NCBI RefSeq assembly: GCF_026627425.1
Contig: NZ_JAPNLH010000007.1
Span: 155,700-219,699 of the forward strand
Origin: Arthrobacter endolithicus
Lineage (GTDB): Bacteria > Actinomycetota > Actinomycetes > Actinomycetales > Micrococcaceae
Direction: 5' to 3'
Length of the DNA stretch: 64,000 nt
The notes under the pieces are model-generated. The model did not search any database. It had not been told where the DNA came from and saw nothing but the letters and a program-made list of their open reading frames with translations. This document shows, one piece after another, positions 1 to 9,571 of the stretch (the stretch's first letter is position 1; every line of letters starts with the position of its first letter). The position numbers and the translations under genes were made by a program.

Positions 1-514
1 GCTCCCAGCTGTGCGCTCCGATTTGCCGTTCTCCGGTGATCGGGGCATTGTTGGCGTTCTGCGCCAACCAGCTGGGATTAGCGTGCGCGCTTTGCTTGAG
101 CGAGATGAACTGCCCGGACGGCGAGACATAGCCGACCTCCCAGAAGGCCACCCCGTCCGCTCCGGCTGATTTCCAGCGTGCGTAGTTGACGCTCCAGCCT
201 TGCGGCAGCGCCGCCGATGCGGGGGCAAAACCGGCCGCGTCCCTGGCTTGGGCGGCTATGACAGGGACATCAACGTCGGGGCGGTAGACGGACGCATTCT
301 GGTGCGCGTTAAGTAAAATGACGGGAAGCACGACGGCGAGTGTCACCAACAGCGCCAGAACCATGCCCATGATCGAAGCATTGGCACGTTTGGCGGCCGA
401 CGCTCCAATAACCGGCCTGACCTCGAGGGCAGGTTTTTCCGGTTCCTGGGCGGGGAGAACGTCCGCTGGCGAACCATTGTCTTGTATAGGCGTCACAGTT
501 CCATAATCCACCAT
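1..514 (-). CDS. DUF4245 family membrane protein (3' end outside window)
   Basis: The minus strand is open from an ATG at 512-514 to the left edge, giving the first 171 residues of a protein whose C-terminus lies outside the window. It has a charged N-terminal stretch of about 45 residues, one hydrophobic segment at roughly residues 48-67 (MGMVLALLVTLAVVLPVILL), then an outside domain with the DUF4245-like pattern 'LPQGWSVNYARW' and 'WEVGYVSPSGQFISL'. DUF4245 proteins are uncharacterised single-pass proteins of Actinobacteria and often sit divergently beside glpX, as here. Function is unknown. The call rests on the topology, the motif pattern and the neighbour. Confidence 0.8.
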   Translation of the reverse strand, partial: MVDYGTVTPIQDNGSPADVLPAQEPEKPALEVRPVIGASAAKRANASIMGMVLALLVTLAVVLPVILLNAHQNASVYRPDVDVPVIAAQARDAAGFAPASAALPQGWSVNYARWKSAGADGVAFWEVGYVSPSGQFISLKQSAHANPSWLAQNANNAPITGERQIGAHSWE

Positions 515-660
515 TCGGGGCCGGTTCACATCTTCACCGGCGGCGGGCTGGCACCTCGGGCCCGGCGGCCAACTATGATGAAGACTGACCGGTCCCCGCA
601 AAAGTGCGGAGTCCGGTGCCCATTCATAACAGTCAGCACAACTCAAAGATGAGGTCATTC

Positions 661-1698
661 GTGTCCGAGAACAACGACGATGCTCAGTATTCCACCCTTT
701 CCCCCGCCCTGGCCGTGGGAGATGACGAGCCAGACCGCAACCTTGCGCTCGAACTGGTCCGGGTCACGGAAGCCGCCGCAATAGCCGGCGGCCACTGGGT
801 CGGTTTCGGAGACAAGAACAAGGCCGACGGCGCCGCCGTCGATGCGATGCGCTCGCTGCTGTCGACGGTTCACTTCAACGGGATTGTGGTGATCGGGGAG
901 GGCGAGAAGGATGAAGCGCCCATGCTCTTCAACGGCGAGCAAGTCGGGGACGGCTCCGGCCCCGAGTGCGACGTGGCCGTCGACCCCATCGATGGCACCC
1001 GGCTGTGCGCACTGGGCATCAACAACGCTCTTGCGGTGCTGGCCGTGGCCGAGCGAGGCACCATGTTCGATCCTTCTGCCGTGTTCTACATGGAGAAGCT
1101 GGTCACCGGACCGGAAGCCGCCGACGTCGTCGACCTTCGGCTGCCGGTCAAGGAAAACCTTCGTCTGATCGCCAAGGCCAAGGGTGTGAAGGTCAATGCG
1201 CTGACCGTCATGGTGCTTGACCGCGACAGGCACCGTCCGCTGGTGCAGGAAATCCGCGATTCGGGCGCGCGCACCAAGATGATCATGGACGGCGACGTCG
1301 CCGGCGCCATCGCCGCGGCCCGCACCGGGACCGGTGTGGATGCCCTGATGGGGATCGGCGGCACCCCCGAAGGCATCGTTTCCGCCTGCGCGATCAAGAC
1401 CCTGGGCGGCGTGATTCAGGGACGGTTGTGGCCCACCAGCGACGAGGAGAAGCAGAAAGCGCTGGACGCCGGGCATGACCTGGATCGCGTTCTGTCGACC
1501 CATGATTTGGTCCGCAGCGACAACTGCTACTTCGCCGCGACGGGAATCACCGATGGTGACCTGCTCCGCGGGGTGCGCTACGACAAGAACAAGGTACTCA
1601 CCCAGTCGATCGTGATGCGCTCGAAGTCCGGTACCATCCGCTTCGTTGACGGTGAGCACCAGTCACACAAATGGGAGTCCTACGCCAGAATGGCCTAA
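661..1698 (+). CDS. glpX: class II fructose-1,6-bisphosphatase
   Basis: Hydrolyses fructose-1,6-bisphosphate to fructose-6-phosphate in gluconeogenesis; cytosolic, metal dependent. The protein has the GlpX signatures GEGEKDE (about residues 79-85) and DPIDGT (108-113), which bind metal and phosphate, and the C-terminal half continues '[16 protein letters not shown]', typical of the family. I chose the GTG at 661 because GATGAGG lies just upstream with good spacing and the product (345 residues) matches the usual family length; GTG at 604 and ATG at 649 are in frame but would add unconserved residues. It stands alone, divergent from the DUF4245 gene. It is probably the main gluconeogenic FBPase, as many actinobacteria lack the class I enzyme; that last point is general knowledge. 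Confidence 0.95.
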   Translation: MSENNDDAQYSTLSPALAVGDDEPDRNLALELVRVTEAAAIAGGHWVGFGDKNKADGAAVDAMRSLLSTVHFNGIVVIGEGEKDEAPMLFNGEQVGDGSGPECDVAVDPIDGTRLCALGINNALAVLAVAERGTMFDPSAVFYMEKLVTGPEAADVVDLRLPVKENLRLIAKAKGVKVNALTVMVLDRDRHRPLVQEIRDSGARTKMIMDGDVAGAIAAARTGTGVDALMGIGGTPEGIVSACAIKTLGGVIQGRLWPTSDEEKQKALDAGHDLDRVLSTHDLVRSDNCYFAATGITDGDLLRGVRYDKNKVLTQSIVMRSKSGTIRFVDGEHQSHKWESYARMA

Positions 1699-1811
1699 CG
1701 GGCCAGGGTCAGGAGAGGGCGGGGGTTGGTAGCAGTTTGCGGGCGGGCGCGGGACGGCGGGGATTCGGGTGGTTTTCCGTGGGGCCGTGCACGCCGGATA
1801 GGCTTGCTGCT

Positions 1812-2873
1812 ATGACTTTAAGCGTTGAACAGTGCACCGACAGGACCGAGTGGGATGCCGCGGTGAATGCCGGGCGGGGCCACCCAATGCAGCTGTGGGG
1901 CTGGGGCCAGACGAAGGCGGCGCACAACTGGTCCGTTGACCGGGTGCTGGTCCACGACGAAGGGGGCACTCTTGTCGGCTCCGCCCAGCTGCTGTTCCGG
2001 CGCCTGCCGTTTCCCTTTCGCTCCCTTGCCTACATCCCGCGCGGCCCGCAGTCGACGGAGGGTTCAAGCACCGAGGTACTGAACGCCGTCGCCGATTATG
2101 TGGCGCTGACGCATGGTTCAGTGGTGTTAAGCATTGAACCTGACTGGGATCTGGACTCGCCCGGTGCTGTGGCGCTGTTGGCGGGCGGCTGGCGGCGGAC
2201 GGAGAGCACCATTCTGATGGGGCGCACATTGATCTTGGATCTGCACCGCTCCGAGGATGAACTGCTCGCCGGGATGACGAAGAAAACCCGGCAGTACATC
2301 CGTAAATCCGGCAGGGAGGCGCTGCACTACCGCCAGGTCAGCCGCGAGGAAGTGCCGCAGTGCCTCGCCGTCTACCGGCTTACGGCCGATCGCGCCGGAT
2401 TCGGCATCCACTCCGATGCCTATTATCTGGATATATTCGACAATCTGGGGGAGGGGTCTGCGGTATTTGCTGCCTTCGACGGCGACGCAGTAGTGGCCTT
2501 CCTGTGGCTCGCCGCCAGCGGGACGACCGCCTTCGAGCTCTACGGCGGGATGAACGACGTCGGGCAGAATCTGCGGGCCAACTTCACACTCAAGTGGACG
2601 GCCATTATGGCGATGAAGCAGCGCGGGGTCTCCCGCTATGACTTCAACGGGCTCCTGAACGACGGCGTTTCGAAATTCAAAATCGGGTTTGCGGACCATG
2701 AAAATCTGTTGGCGGGGACCTGGGACAAGCCGCTCTCGCCGCTCTACCCGGTCTACGCCAGGGCCCTGCCGCTGGCCCGCAAGGCCGTGAAGAAGTCGGG
2801 GAAGCTCGTTTCCCGGGTGCCGGCTGTGCTTGCGGGGCTTCGCAAAAGGGTGGGCGCCGCCCCACCTAAGTAG
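1812..2873 (+). CDS. FemAB-family peptidoglycan bridge aminoacyltransferase
   Basis: Likely adds amino acids from aminoacyl-tRNA to the side chain of the peptidoglycan precursor lipid II, on the cytoplasmic side. The 353-residue product shows the FemAB/GNAT-like pattern: 'QLWGWGQTKAAHNWSVDRVL' near the N-terminus, 'AYIPRGPQ' , a basic 'MTKKTRQYIRKSGREAL' segment, and a second acetyltransferase-like half with 'AFLWLAASGTTAFELYGGMN' and 'YDFNGLL'. The ATG at 1812 begins just where conservation begins; an upstream extension to 1671 overlaps glpX and looks non-coding. It converges on manA; a shared hairpin lies between them. The amino acid transferred cannot be read from the sequence. Confidence 0.88.
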   Translation: MTLSVEQCTDRTEWDAAVNAGRGHPMQLWGWGQTKAAHNWSVDRVLVHDEGGTLVGSAQLLFRRLPFPFRSLAYIPRGPQSTEGSSTEVLNAVADYVALTHGSVVLSIEPDWDLDSPGAVALLAGGWRRTESTILMGRTLILDLHRSEDELLAGMTKKTRQYIRKSGREALHYRQVSREEVPQCLAVYRLTADRAGFGIHSDAYYLDIFDNLGEGSAVFAAFDGDAVVAFLWLAASGTTAFELYGGMNDVGQNLRANFTLKWTAIMAMKQRGVSRYDFNGLLNDGVSKFKIGFADHENLLAGTWDKPLSPLYPVYARALPLARKAVKKSGKLVSRVPAVLAGLRKRVGAAPPK

Positions 2874-2921
2874 CAGCAGGTGCACGCAAAACACGAAATG
2901 TGTGCAGCTGCCGCTACTTAG
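2866..2921. terminator. bidirectional hairpin terminator spanning both stop codons
   Basis: An imperfect inverted repeat has outer arms CTAAGTAGC and GCTACTTAG, inner arms GCAG/CTGC and TGCAC/GTGTGCA, and a central A-rich loop around 2888-2899. It contains the TAG stop of the FemAB gene (2871-2873) and the stop of manA on the other strand (2918-2920). Being symmetric, it can serve both convergent genes. Confidence 0.7.
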
Positions 2922-4201
2922 TTAGGGGCCGGGGCCGGAACCGTGACGGCGTACACGACGGCGGCTCCGGATGCGCCACTCACCGGGTGGGCGTTGACGG
3001 GGCTTTCCCGCGCGGGGACGAAGGCGCTGTCGCCGTGCGCGAGGACCAGGTCACCGCGTGGCGAATCCAGGATGACCGAACCGGTCACCGCGAGGACAAG
3101 GAGCGGGCCGTTCTGGGCCAGCGGGATCGGTGGCCGGTCAGGTTCCAAGATGGCGCGCTGCAGCTGAAATTCCCGGAACGGCGGTTGCCAGATTTCCTGG
3201 CCCAACTCGGTGCTGCCCGCGGTGATCCGCGGCACCGGAAGGGCACGGAACTCAACGGTCTTCATCAGCTCAGGGACGTCCACGTGCTTGGGCGTAAGCC
3301 CCCCGCGGAGCACATTATCCGAGGACGCCATCACCTCAACTCCCAGACCCTGCAGATACGCGTGGATGTTTCCGGCGGGAAGATAGATCGCTTCCCCGGG
3401 CTTGAGCGAGACCCGGTTGAGCAGCAGCGACAACAGCACGCCGGGGTCCCCCGGATAGATGCCGTTCAGGCTGATCACGGTGGACAGTTCGCGCAGGTAG
3501 GCGGTGTGCGTGGGCTGGGCAGCCCGGCTGGCATTGAGGGCGGTGACGACGGCGCTCACGGCATCGGTGACCTCGTTGCCGCCGGTGATGAGGCGCTGGA
3601 AGGCGGCCCGGATCGCTGCAGACTCGTCGGCTTCTGAGCCTTCCGCTGCGGACAGATCCGAGATGACGTCCCGCAAAAGCTGCGGGAAGGCTTCCTCGAC
3701 CTGCTCGAAAAGGTCCGACAGGTGTTTAAAGACCGCCCGTGACTGGGTGGCCGGGCGGAAACCGCACAGCGCGTCAAAATTTGTCAGCGCCAGGATCAGC
3801 TCGGGTTTGTGGTTATCGTCCTTATAGTTCCGGTCTGCGGCGGCACGGGGAATACCTGCCGCTTCTTCCCTGGCAAATGCGTCCTTCGCCTGGGCCAGGG
3901 TCGGGTGGACCTGCAATGACAGCGGCTGCGAGGCGGCTAGGATTTTTGCCAGGAAGGGCAGCCGGTCGCCGAATTCCGTCCGCGCATCGGCTCCAAGCAT
4001 ACCGTCCGGGTCATCGGCAATGAGCGCGTCCAAGGACTTGGTGCTGCCGTCCGGCGCCGTGGCTAAGGAGGGGGAGTCGGGGTGGGCGCCAAGCCATAGT
4101 TCGGCTTCCGGGCCACCGGAGGGTGTCCGGCCCAGCAGCGTCGAAATTGCGGTGGGCGAGCCCCACGCATAGGGGCGCAGCACGTTGGTCAGGTTGAACA
4201 T
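2918..4201 (-). CDS. manA: mannose-6-phosphate isomerase, class I
   Basis: Interconverts fructose-6-phosphate and mannose-6-phosphate, the entry point to GDP-mannose and mannosylated wall components; cytosolic zinc enzyme. The 427-residue protein starts 'MFNLTNVLRPYAWGS', has the zinc-site segment 'LSLQVHPTLAQA', then 'DDNHKPELILALTNFDALCGF', and 'GEAIYLPAGNIHAYLQG', all class I PMI hallmarks. Start ATG at 4201. In Mycobacterium the homologue lies near whiB2, DUF3499 and TIGR03089 genes, and the same neighbours are found here within 13 kb. The gene is 21 bases downstream of the LCP gene on the same strand, so the two may be co-transcribed. Confidence 0.94.
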   Translation of the reverse strand: MFNLTNVLRPYAWGSPTAISTLLGRTPSGGPEAELWLGAHPDSPSLATAPDGSTKSLDALIADDPDGMLGADARTEFGDRLPFLAKILAASQPLSLQVHPTLAQAKDAFAREEAAGIPRAAADRNYKDDNHKPELILALTNFDALCGFRPATQSRAVFKHLSDLFEQVEEAFPQLLRDVISDLSAAEGSEADESAAIRAAFQRLITGGNEVTDAVSAVVTALNASRAAQPTHTAYLRELSTVISLNGIYPGDPGVLLSLLLNRVSLKPGEAIYLPAGNIHAYLQGLGVEVMASSDNVLRGGLTPKHVDVPELMKTVEFRALPVPRITAGSTELGQEIWQPPFREFQLQRAILEPDRPPIPLAQNGPLLVLAVTGSVILDSPRGDLVLAHGDSAFVPARESPVNAHPVSGASGAAVVYAVTVPAPAPN

Positions 4202-4222
4202 CGTCTCTCCTAGAGCTCGTGG

Positions 4223-5824
4223 CTATCCTGCCGTACAGCTGCCGTTGTTGGCGAGCAGCGATTCGAGCATGGCGTCGTCGCCCTGTTCTGCCAGCTGCTG
4301 GAGGTACGCCTGGCTGACCTTCGGAGCCGGAGCCGGAGCTGCAGGGGCAGGTGCCGGTGCAGCTGGCGCGGCCGTGCCGGCATCCGAAGCAGCTGGCGCG
4401 GGCGCGGCTCCAGCTGGGGCCGGTGCGCTGGCGGGAGCGGAGCTGTTTCCCGCAATCAGCTCCTTTACCCGGGCGTGAATGACAGCGAAATCCGGGGAGG
4501 TGGAGAAGTTAATGTCAAAGTCCGGCGGTCCGATAGTCAGCCGGTTCAGGGGATGCTTTTTAGATTTCAAGGCCAGATCAACAAAACTGCCCAGCTGCGC
4601 AGCCGGAATATCCGATTCCATCACCTGCGTTCCGGCATGGAGAATCGACTCGAACTTCGAAAGCACGGTGGCAGGATCCATTTGCTTGAGCAGGGCCTGC
4701 TGGATGCACTGCTGCCGCTCGCTGCGTGCATATTCCAGGACCCATTGCCGTGATCTGGCGTACCAGAGCGCCTGCTGGCCATTGAGTGTCTGCTCACCCG
4801 GGGCAATCCAGCCCTCCGGCGGAGCATGGCTGTAGCCGCTGTCATCCAGGCTGGCGCCGCTGATCGGGACCCAGCCGCCGGCGTTGATCTTGACTCCGCC
4901 CAGGGCGTCGATCAGCTGGGAAAAGCCGGCCATGTCGATGAGCAGGTAACCCTGAATCTTCAGTCCCAGTGTCCCGCTGGCAGCGTCCATCATTGCCGCG
5001 GCGCCCGGATCCTGCCGGCCCGGATATAGATTGGCGTATTTCTCGGTGACCTCGGTGTAGAGGAAATTGATGATGCAGTTATCCCCGCAGTTGTAGCCGT
5101 CCGGATAGACGCTGTGCATGGGTGAGTCGGCCGGGAACTGGGCGTTCTGCAGATTTCGCGGAATGCTGATCGTGACGGCCTGTCCACTGGAGGCGTCGAC
5201 GCTGACAACAATGATGCTGTCCGGACGGCGTCCCACTCGGTCCGCACCGGCGTCCCCGCCCATCACCAGAAAGTTGTACCGGCCGTCCACCGGGGCCATG
5301 TCTGGACCAGCGGAAAAAATGCTGTTAATGGCATTGCGGCCCGTATTGATCAGGTACGCGGCGTAACCCACGGAGCCCGAAGTCAGCACCATGAGCAGGA
5401 CCAGGACCACGCTGACGGTACCGCGGATCCCTGGAGCCAGCAGCGCGGGCCGGATAATGCGCAGAGTATTCAGGAACATATACGCCCAGCCCAACGCCAG
5501 CAGAGCCAGCACCGCGATCAGCAGCAGGGAACTGAAGGGATTCGTGAAGGTGCTGAAAAGCAGTGCACGGTTCAGCGCCGACACCACTAAGGCCAGTACG
5601 ACGACGAGCCACACACCGAACGTGACGCGAAGCGCGAGCCGGCCCAGTTTTCGGTTGCCGGCAACGATCTGGGCGCTGCCGGGGAGCACCAGCGTCAGCA
5701 GCAGCAGCACAAACGCACGCTTGGTGCGCACGTGGGCCGGAGCTGACTCTGGGTACCGCACGGGGTTGGTGATAACCGGAGGCTTCTGCGAGGCCAGGCT
5801 GACTTTCGGGCTGCTGATGCTCAT
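4223..5824 (-). CDS. LytR-CpsA-Psr (LCP) family wall-polymer ligase
   Basis: LCP enzymes transfer undecaprenyl-linked glycopolymers onto peptidoglycan at the outer face of the membrane. The 533-residue protein has several N-terminal hydrophobic segments (about residues 35-160, more than the single anchor of simple LCPs), then the LCP core: 'NFLVMGGDAGADRVGRRPDSIIVVSVD' (acidic and arginine residues that hold pyrophosphate), 'AVTISIPRNLQ', 'IDALGGVKINAGGWV', and 'LNGQQALWYARSR'. The C-terminus carries a roughly 45-residue Ala/Pro low-complexity tract (about 455-500) followed by a short tail, probably a wall-spanning spacer. Comparable to mycobacterial CpsA, whose gene is also near manA and purEK. 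It sits ten bases from purE on the same strand. Confidence 0.92.
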   Translation of the reverse strand: MSISSPKVSLASQKPPVITNPVRYPESAPAHVRTKRAFVLLLLTLVLPGSAQIVAGNRKLGRLALRVTFGVWLVVVLALVVSALNRALLFSTFTNPFSSLLLIAVLALLALGWAYMFLNTLRIIRPALLAPGIRGTVSVVLVLLMVLTSGSVGYAAYLINTGRNAINSIFSAGPDMAPVDGRYNFLVMGGDAGADRVGRRPDSIIVVSVDASSGQAVTISIPRNLQNAQFPADSPMHSVYPDGYNCGDNCIINFLYTEVTEKYANLYPGRQDPGAAAMMDAASGTLGLKIQGYLLIDMAGFSQLIDALGGVKINAGGWVPISGASLDDSGYSHAPPEGWIAPGEQTLNGQQALWYARSRQWVLEYARSERQQCIQQALLKQMDPATVLSKFESILHAGTQVMESDIPAAQLGSFVDLALKSKKHPLNRLTIGPPDFDINFSTSPDFAVIHARVKELIAGNSSAPASAPAPAGAAPAPAASDAGTAAPAAPAPAPAAPAPAPKVSQAYLQQLAEQGDDAMLESLLANNGSCTAG

Positions 5825-5833
5825 AAATCCTTC

Positions 5834-6448
5834 TTAGCGCGCCAGGCCGGGGAAGACCTGTGCGGCTTTTTGACGCAAAGAATCGCCCTTAAGGGCGGCG
5901 GTTCGATTAAGATCGTTAGCGAACCCGGCCAACTCGCCGTGCAGCCGCGCCGCAGTGCCGTCGGTCCCGCAGGCCAGCATTCGAATGGCTAGAAGCCCGG
6001 CATTGCGGGCGCCCCCGATCGAGACGGTTGCTACGGGGACCCCCGCCGGCATCTGGACGATCGACAGCAGTGAGTCCATGCCATCAAGGGTTTTCAACGG
6101 CACCGGTACGCCGACGACGGGCAGAGTTGTGACGGAAGCGAGCATCCCTGGCAGGTGCGCGGCACCGCCGGCACCGGCGATGATAATGCGCAGACCACGG
6201 TCCCGGGCAGACTGACCATAAGCGATCATTTCGGTGGGCATCCTGTGGGCTGATACCACATCGACCTCAAACGGGATGTCGAACTCGACCATTACCTCAG
6301 CCGCTGCCTCCATGACAGGCCAATCCGAGTCGGAGCCCATAACAATGCCCACGAGCGCCGGTTTGGCCGCCGGAGCCGGGGCTGTTTCCGTGGCGGGCAG
6401 CGGGTGAGAAGAGCTGTCCTGTGAAACATTGTCTGCTGGTTGGCTCAT
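5834..6448 (-). CDS. purE: 5-(carboxyamino)imidazole ribonucleotide mutase
   Basis: Converts N5-CAIR to CAIR in purine synthesis; cytosolic. The conserved core starts after a 30-residue N-terminal extension of low conservation: '[20 protein letters not shown]', then '[15 protein letters not shown]' and '[17 protein letters not shown]', which form the substrate pocket of class I PurE. Its start codon overlaps the purK stop by four bases (6445-6448), so the two are translationally coupled. Confidence 0.95.
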   Translation of the reverse strand: MSQPADNVSQDSSSHPLPATETAPAPAAKPALVGIVMGSDSDWPVMEAAAEVMVEFDIPFEVDVVSAHRMPTEMIAYGQSARDRGLRIIIAGAGGAAHLPGMLASVTTLPVVGVPVPLKTLDGMDSLLSIVQMPAGVPVATVSIGGARNAGLLAIRMLACGTDGTAARLHGELAGFANDLNRTAALKGDSLRQKAAQVFPGLAR

Positions 6449-7659
6449 CGGAGCTGCTCCTTGTCTGCTTGGAATGCGTCTGCTTGGAATGAGTCTGCCC
6501 CGGAAACCATTCCATCGCGGATAAGTGCGGCGACCTCGGTGGCGCGGCCGCGGACGGTACTAACGTCATCGGTCGGCGTTGAGAGCACATTCACATGCCC
6601 CACCTTGCGTCCTGGCCGCACGCCCTTCCCGTAGACATGGACCTTGGCTTGGGGCTGGGCGGACAAGGCGAGCGGATAAGCGCTGAACAGGTCCGGGTTG
6701 GCGCCGCCAAGAATGTTCTTCATCACCACTATGTCCGCCAGTGCCGCAGTGGCCCCGAGCGGAAGGTTTAATACGGCACGCAAGTGCTGCTCAAACTGGC
6801 CGGTTACGCATCCATCCATGGTCCAGTGGCCTGAATTGTGCGGCCGCATGGCGAGTTCATTGACCAAGAAACCGCGTCCGATGCCGGGCGTTTCAAATAA
6901 CTCCACTGCCATCACACCAGTGACGCCAAGGTCCGCGGCGATCTGCAGTGCAGCGGCCTCGGCAGCGGCCGCCACCTCCGCCGGCAACGACGGCGCGGGA
7001 GCAATCACTTCATCGCAAACACTGTCCACCTGAATGGACTGGACCACCGGCCATGCCCTTGACTCACCATTGGGCGTCCTGGCCACCAGAGCGGAAAGTT
7101 CCCGGCTGAAGTCGACTTTGGCCTCTACCAGCAGGGGGTTCATGGCAGTGAACCAGTCCGCCGCAGCCGCGGCAGCACTGGCGTCGTCGAGCACCCTGAC
7201 GCCCTTGCCGTCGTACCCGCCGCGGGGCATCTTTAGAACCACTGGCCAGCCGTGCTGGCCTCCGAACGCAACGACGTCCGCTACGGAAGCTGCGGCGCTC
7301 CAGCGCGGGTTCGGCAGCCCGAGCCGCTCGATGGCGGCACGCATGACCAGCTTGTCCTGGGCATGCAGCAGGGCGTCGGGGCACGGCTGGACGTTGACGC
7401 CGTCGGCCATCAGCGCGCGCAGGTGTTCGGCGGGCACATGCTCGTGATCAAAGGTCAGGACGTCCACACCCGCGGCGAAACGCCGTAGAACCTCCAGATC
7501 ACGGTAATCGCCGACCGGCGCGTGCGCCACCACGGGCACCGCGCATACGTCCGGCGTTTCGGCGAGAACGTGCAGCTCGAAACCAAGGGCAACGGCGGCA
7601 GGAGCCATCATTCGGGCCAACTGGCCGCCGCCAACAACACCAACTACAGGAAAAGTCAC
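6445..7659 (-). CDS. purK: 5-(carboxyamino)imidazole ribonucleotide synthase
   Basis: ATP-dependent carboxylation of AIR to N5-CAIR, the step before PurE. The 404-residue protein is an ATP-grasp enzyme: N-terminal '[17 protein letters not shown]', middle domain '[15 protein letters not shown]', and ligand loop '[18 protein letters not shown]'. It is the first gene of purK-purE and ends with a short slippage-like repeat ([10 protein letters not shown]) near the C-terminus. Start ATG at 7659, 149 bases from the divergent GtrA gene, so the promoter must lie in 7660-7808. Confidence 0.95.
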   Translation of the reverse strand: MTFPVVGVVGGGQLARMMAPAAVALGFELHVLAETPDVCAVPVVAHAPVGDYRDLEVLRRFAAGVDVLTFDHEHVPAEHLRALMADGVNVQPCPDALLHAQDKLVMRAAIERLGLPNPRWSAAASVADVVAFGGQHGWPVVLKMPRGGYDGKGVRVLDDASAAAAAADWFTAMNPLLVEAKVDFSRELSALVARTPNGESRAWPVVQSIQVDSVCDEVIAPAPSLPAEVAAAAEAAALQIAADLGVTGVMAVELFETPGIGRGFLVNELAMRPHNSGHWTMDGCVTGQFEQHLRAVLNLPLGATAALADIVVMKNILGGANPDLFSAYPLALSAQPQAKVHVYGKGVRPGRKVGHVNVLSTPTDDVSTVRGRATEVAALIRDGMVSGADSFQADAFQADKEQLR

Positions 7660-7808
7660 AGTCCACAGACTACCGAACGGCCGCCATATTTCCGGGGTCG
7701 ACGTGCGGGGTAGGGTGTTTGTCGGGGAAATTGGAAGCGTACTTCAAGGCTTTTCCCGTAAGATCCTTTAACTGACCGCTCGTTTGGCGGCAGCGACGGC
7801 GGAGGAAC

Positions 7809-8324
7809 ATGTTTGAATCAGTAGCAACACGCGTTCGGGGTCTTTTTGGGCTATTCTGGCGCGAAGTTGCGAAGTTTGGCGCCGTCGGGGGCATCGCTTT
7901 CGTTATCGACACGGGCATTTATCTGTGGCTGTTGCACGGCTCGCTGTCCGCCCACCCTACGCGGGCCAAAATTATCTCTGCCATAGTCGCAACCATCTTT
8001 TCCTGGGTAGCGAACAGGTATTGGACCTTCCGGCACCGACGCCGGGCCAACATTTTGCGCGAGGTAGTGCTTTTCGCGGTCATGAACGGCGTTGGCATTG
8101 CCATCGCCGCGGCCTGCGTTTACGTCTCGCACTGGGTACTTGGCTTTACCACTCCGTTCGCAGACTTCATCTCCGGCAGTGTGGTCGGCCTTGTGCTGGG
8201 AACGGTATTCCGCTTCTTCGCCTACCGTTTCTGGGTCTTCACCGAGGAGCTGGATGCGGACCCCAGATTTGCCACGGACCACGAGCTCGTGGAGCCGGGA
8301 AAACCCCGCCCTGCCGTGGACTGA
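7809..8324 (+). CDS. GtrA family membrane protein
   Basis: Small protein of 171 residues with four predicted membrane segments, beginning 'FGAVGGIAFVIDTGIYLWLL' and including 'SWVANRYWTFRHRR', the GtrA signature. GtrA-like proteins help flip polyprenyl-phosphate sugars used for surface glycans. The mycobacterial homologue (Rv3277) also lies beside purEK. GGAGGA stands eight bases before the ATG at 7809. The next gene converges with only 19 bases between stops. Confidence 0.88.
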   Translation: MFESVATRVRGLFGLFWREVAKFGAVGGIAFVIDTGIYLWLLHGSLSAHPTRAKIISAIVATIFSWVANRYWTFRHRRRANILREVVLFAVMNGVGIAIAAACVYVSHWVLGFTTPFADFISGSVVGLVLGTVFRFFAYRFWVFTEELDADPRFATDHELVEPGKPRPAVD

Positions 8325-8343
8325 CAGTCCCGGCAAGTAGCGC

Positions 8344-9144
8344 TCAGCGGATCCCTCCTGTGCAGCGCTGTTCCGTGATCCGTTCCGCCGAAAGCAGCAC
8401 GTCGGTGACCGCCACGGACGGGTGTACCAGCACCACAGAACCGCCGGCACTGAAGATTCCCAGCGCGTTACGGACGGCTGTCTCCAGTCCATCCTCAACC
8501 ATCAGGAGGACGCGCTCGGATCGCTCCATCAGGTGCGCGTAGCCGGAGAACAGCGATCCGAAGGCAACAGATTCAAGGGCAGCAGCGGAGTCCGCCGTTC
8601 TAGAGCCGACGACGGCGACGTCGCTTCCGGAGGGTTGGTCAAACGGCACGAAGACATCACCCTGGGCGCGAACCTCGGCGGCATAGTCCAGTACGCCTGC
8701 CGGGAGGTCGCCGGCCCACCTCATCTCCAGCGCTCCTAGTGCCACAGCTACCGTGAGCGTCCGGGATCCGCGGGCCGCCGGCACTTCCGTTCCTGGCACT
8801 TCCGTTGCCGGTGCTGCCGTTAGGGGTGTCGTTGTCACCGTGACGTCGTGGTTCATGGCGGTGCCGGGACCGTAACTGACTGCCGTCCCGGCCTGCCACG
8901 CGGCCAGTACCCAGCACAGCGAACGCCAGTGCGCAGGCATATCGATGTCAATGACGCTGCCGGGACCGGCGTCTAATTCGTCGACCACATAGTTCGCCGT
9001 CTTAGCCACCCAGTTGTCCAGCACTTTCCCCGACAGTTCCACCCGTTCGCCGTCCGGCCCGTACCAGGTCAGGCGCGGCGAGGTGGCCTGAACGGTGCGC
9101 AAGGTCGCAAGGAGTGCTGGCACGGTGGAAATGTTTGACGGCAT
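8344..9144 (-). CDS. TIGR03089 family protein
   Basis: A 266-residue protein of the actinobacterial TIGR03089 family, which resembles the N-terminal part of adenylate-forming (AMP-ligase) enzymes but lacks the C-terminal subdomain. Visible features are 'PRLTWYGPDGERVELSGKVL' near the start, 'IDMPAHWRSLCWVLAAWQAG' and 'EDGLETAVRNALGIFSAGG'. The start was set at the ATG at 9144; in-frame sequence continues to 9360 but has no family-like content and would overlap the whiB promoter region. Function is unknown. A TIGR03089-like gene also lies in the mycobacterial manA-whiB2 region. Confidence 0.82.
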   Translation of the reverse strand: MPSNISTVPALLATLRTVQATSPRLTWYGPDGERVELSGKVLDNWVAKTANYVVDELDAGPGSVIDIDMPAHWRSLCWVLAAWQAGTAVSYGPGTAMNHDVTVTTTPLTAAPATEVPGTEVPAARGSRTLTVAVALGALEMRWAGDLPAGVLDYAAEVRAQGDVFVPFDQPSGSDVAVVGSRTADSAAALESVAFGSLFSGYAHLMERSERVLLMVEDGLETAVRNALGIFSAGGSVVLVHPSVAVTDVLLSAERITEQRCTGGIR

Positions 9145-9421
9145 GCCTTCATCCTGCCAGTACTGGCCGCGGTTAGGGCGCTGCCGCCTCCCGTCAGACT
9201 CTCTCCACTCCCGAGGGGAGACCCGGGCGCATCCCGACCTGTGATGTTCAGCACGTTTGCCCGCTCCGTCCCGCTCGTTCCTGATCCGGGATTCCAACGA
9301 TTCCGGCGTGCGGACCGCGCAGTGATCATCGTCAAAAGAGCCACGCCCGGATTTCTTCACTGCTTTGCCGGGCGTGGCGCGGCGCTCTTCACGGCAGTTG
9401 TGGATAGGATCACCTGCCGGC

Positions 9422-9451
9422 TTGACGGAGGCCGTATTACAACGATGTAAT
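9422..9451 (+). promoter_or_regulatory. candidate whiB promoter in the 9145-9571 spacer
   Basis: TTGACG (9422-9427) and TGTAAT (9446-9451) are separated by 18 bases and lie about 120 bases before the whiB start. This is a plausible vegetative promoter. The rest of the 427-base divergent spacer (9145-9571) holds no convincing gene. Only sequence match supports this. Confidence 0.35.
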
Positions 9452-9571
9452 TAGACCCACGGGACATCATTGCCAGGGCAAAAACGCGGCGTCAGCTGCG
9501 TCGTTCGGCGGCAAACTCACCGGACCTTAATCTGGCATGACATTGGCCGCAACGGCAACAGGAGGACGACC

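Noticed and set aside
655..1659. Long minus-strand frame opposite glpX
   Set aside because: No ribosome site or recognisable protein; it is the mirror of a high-GC gene with strong codon bias.
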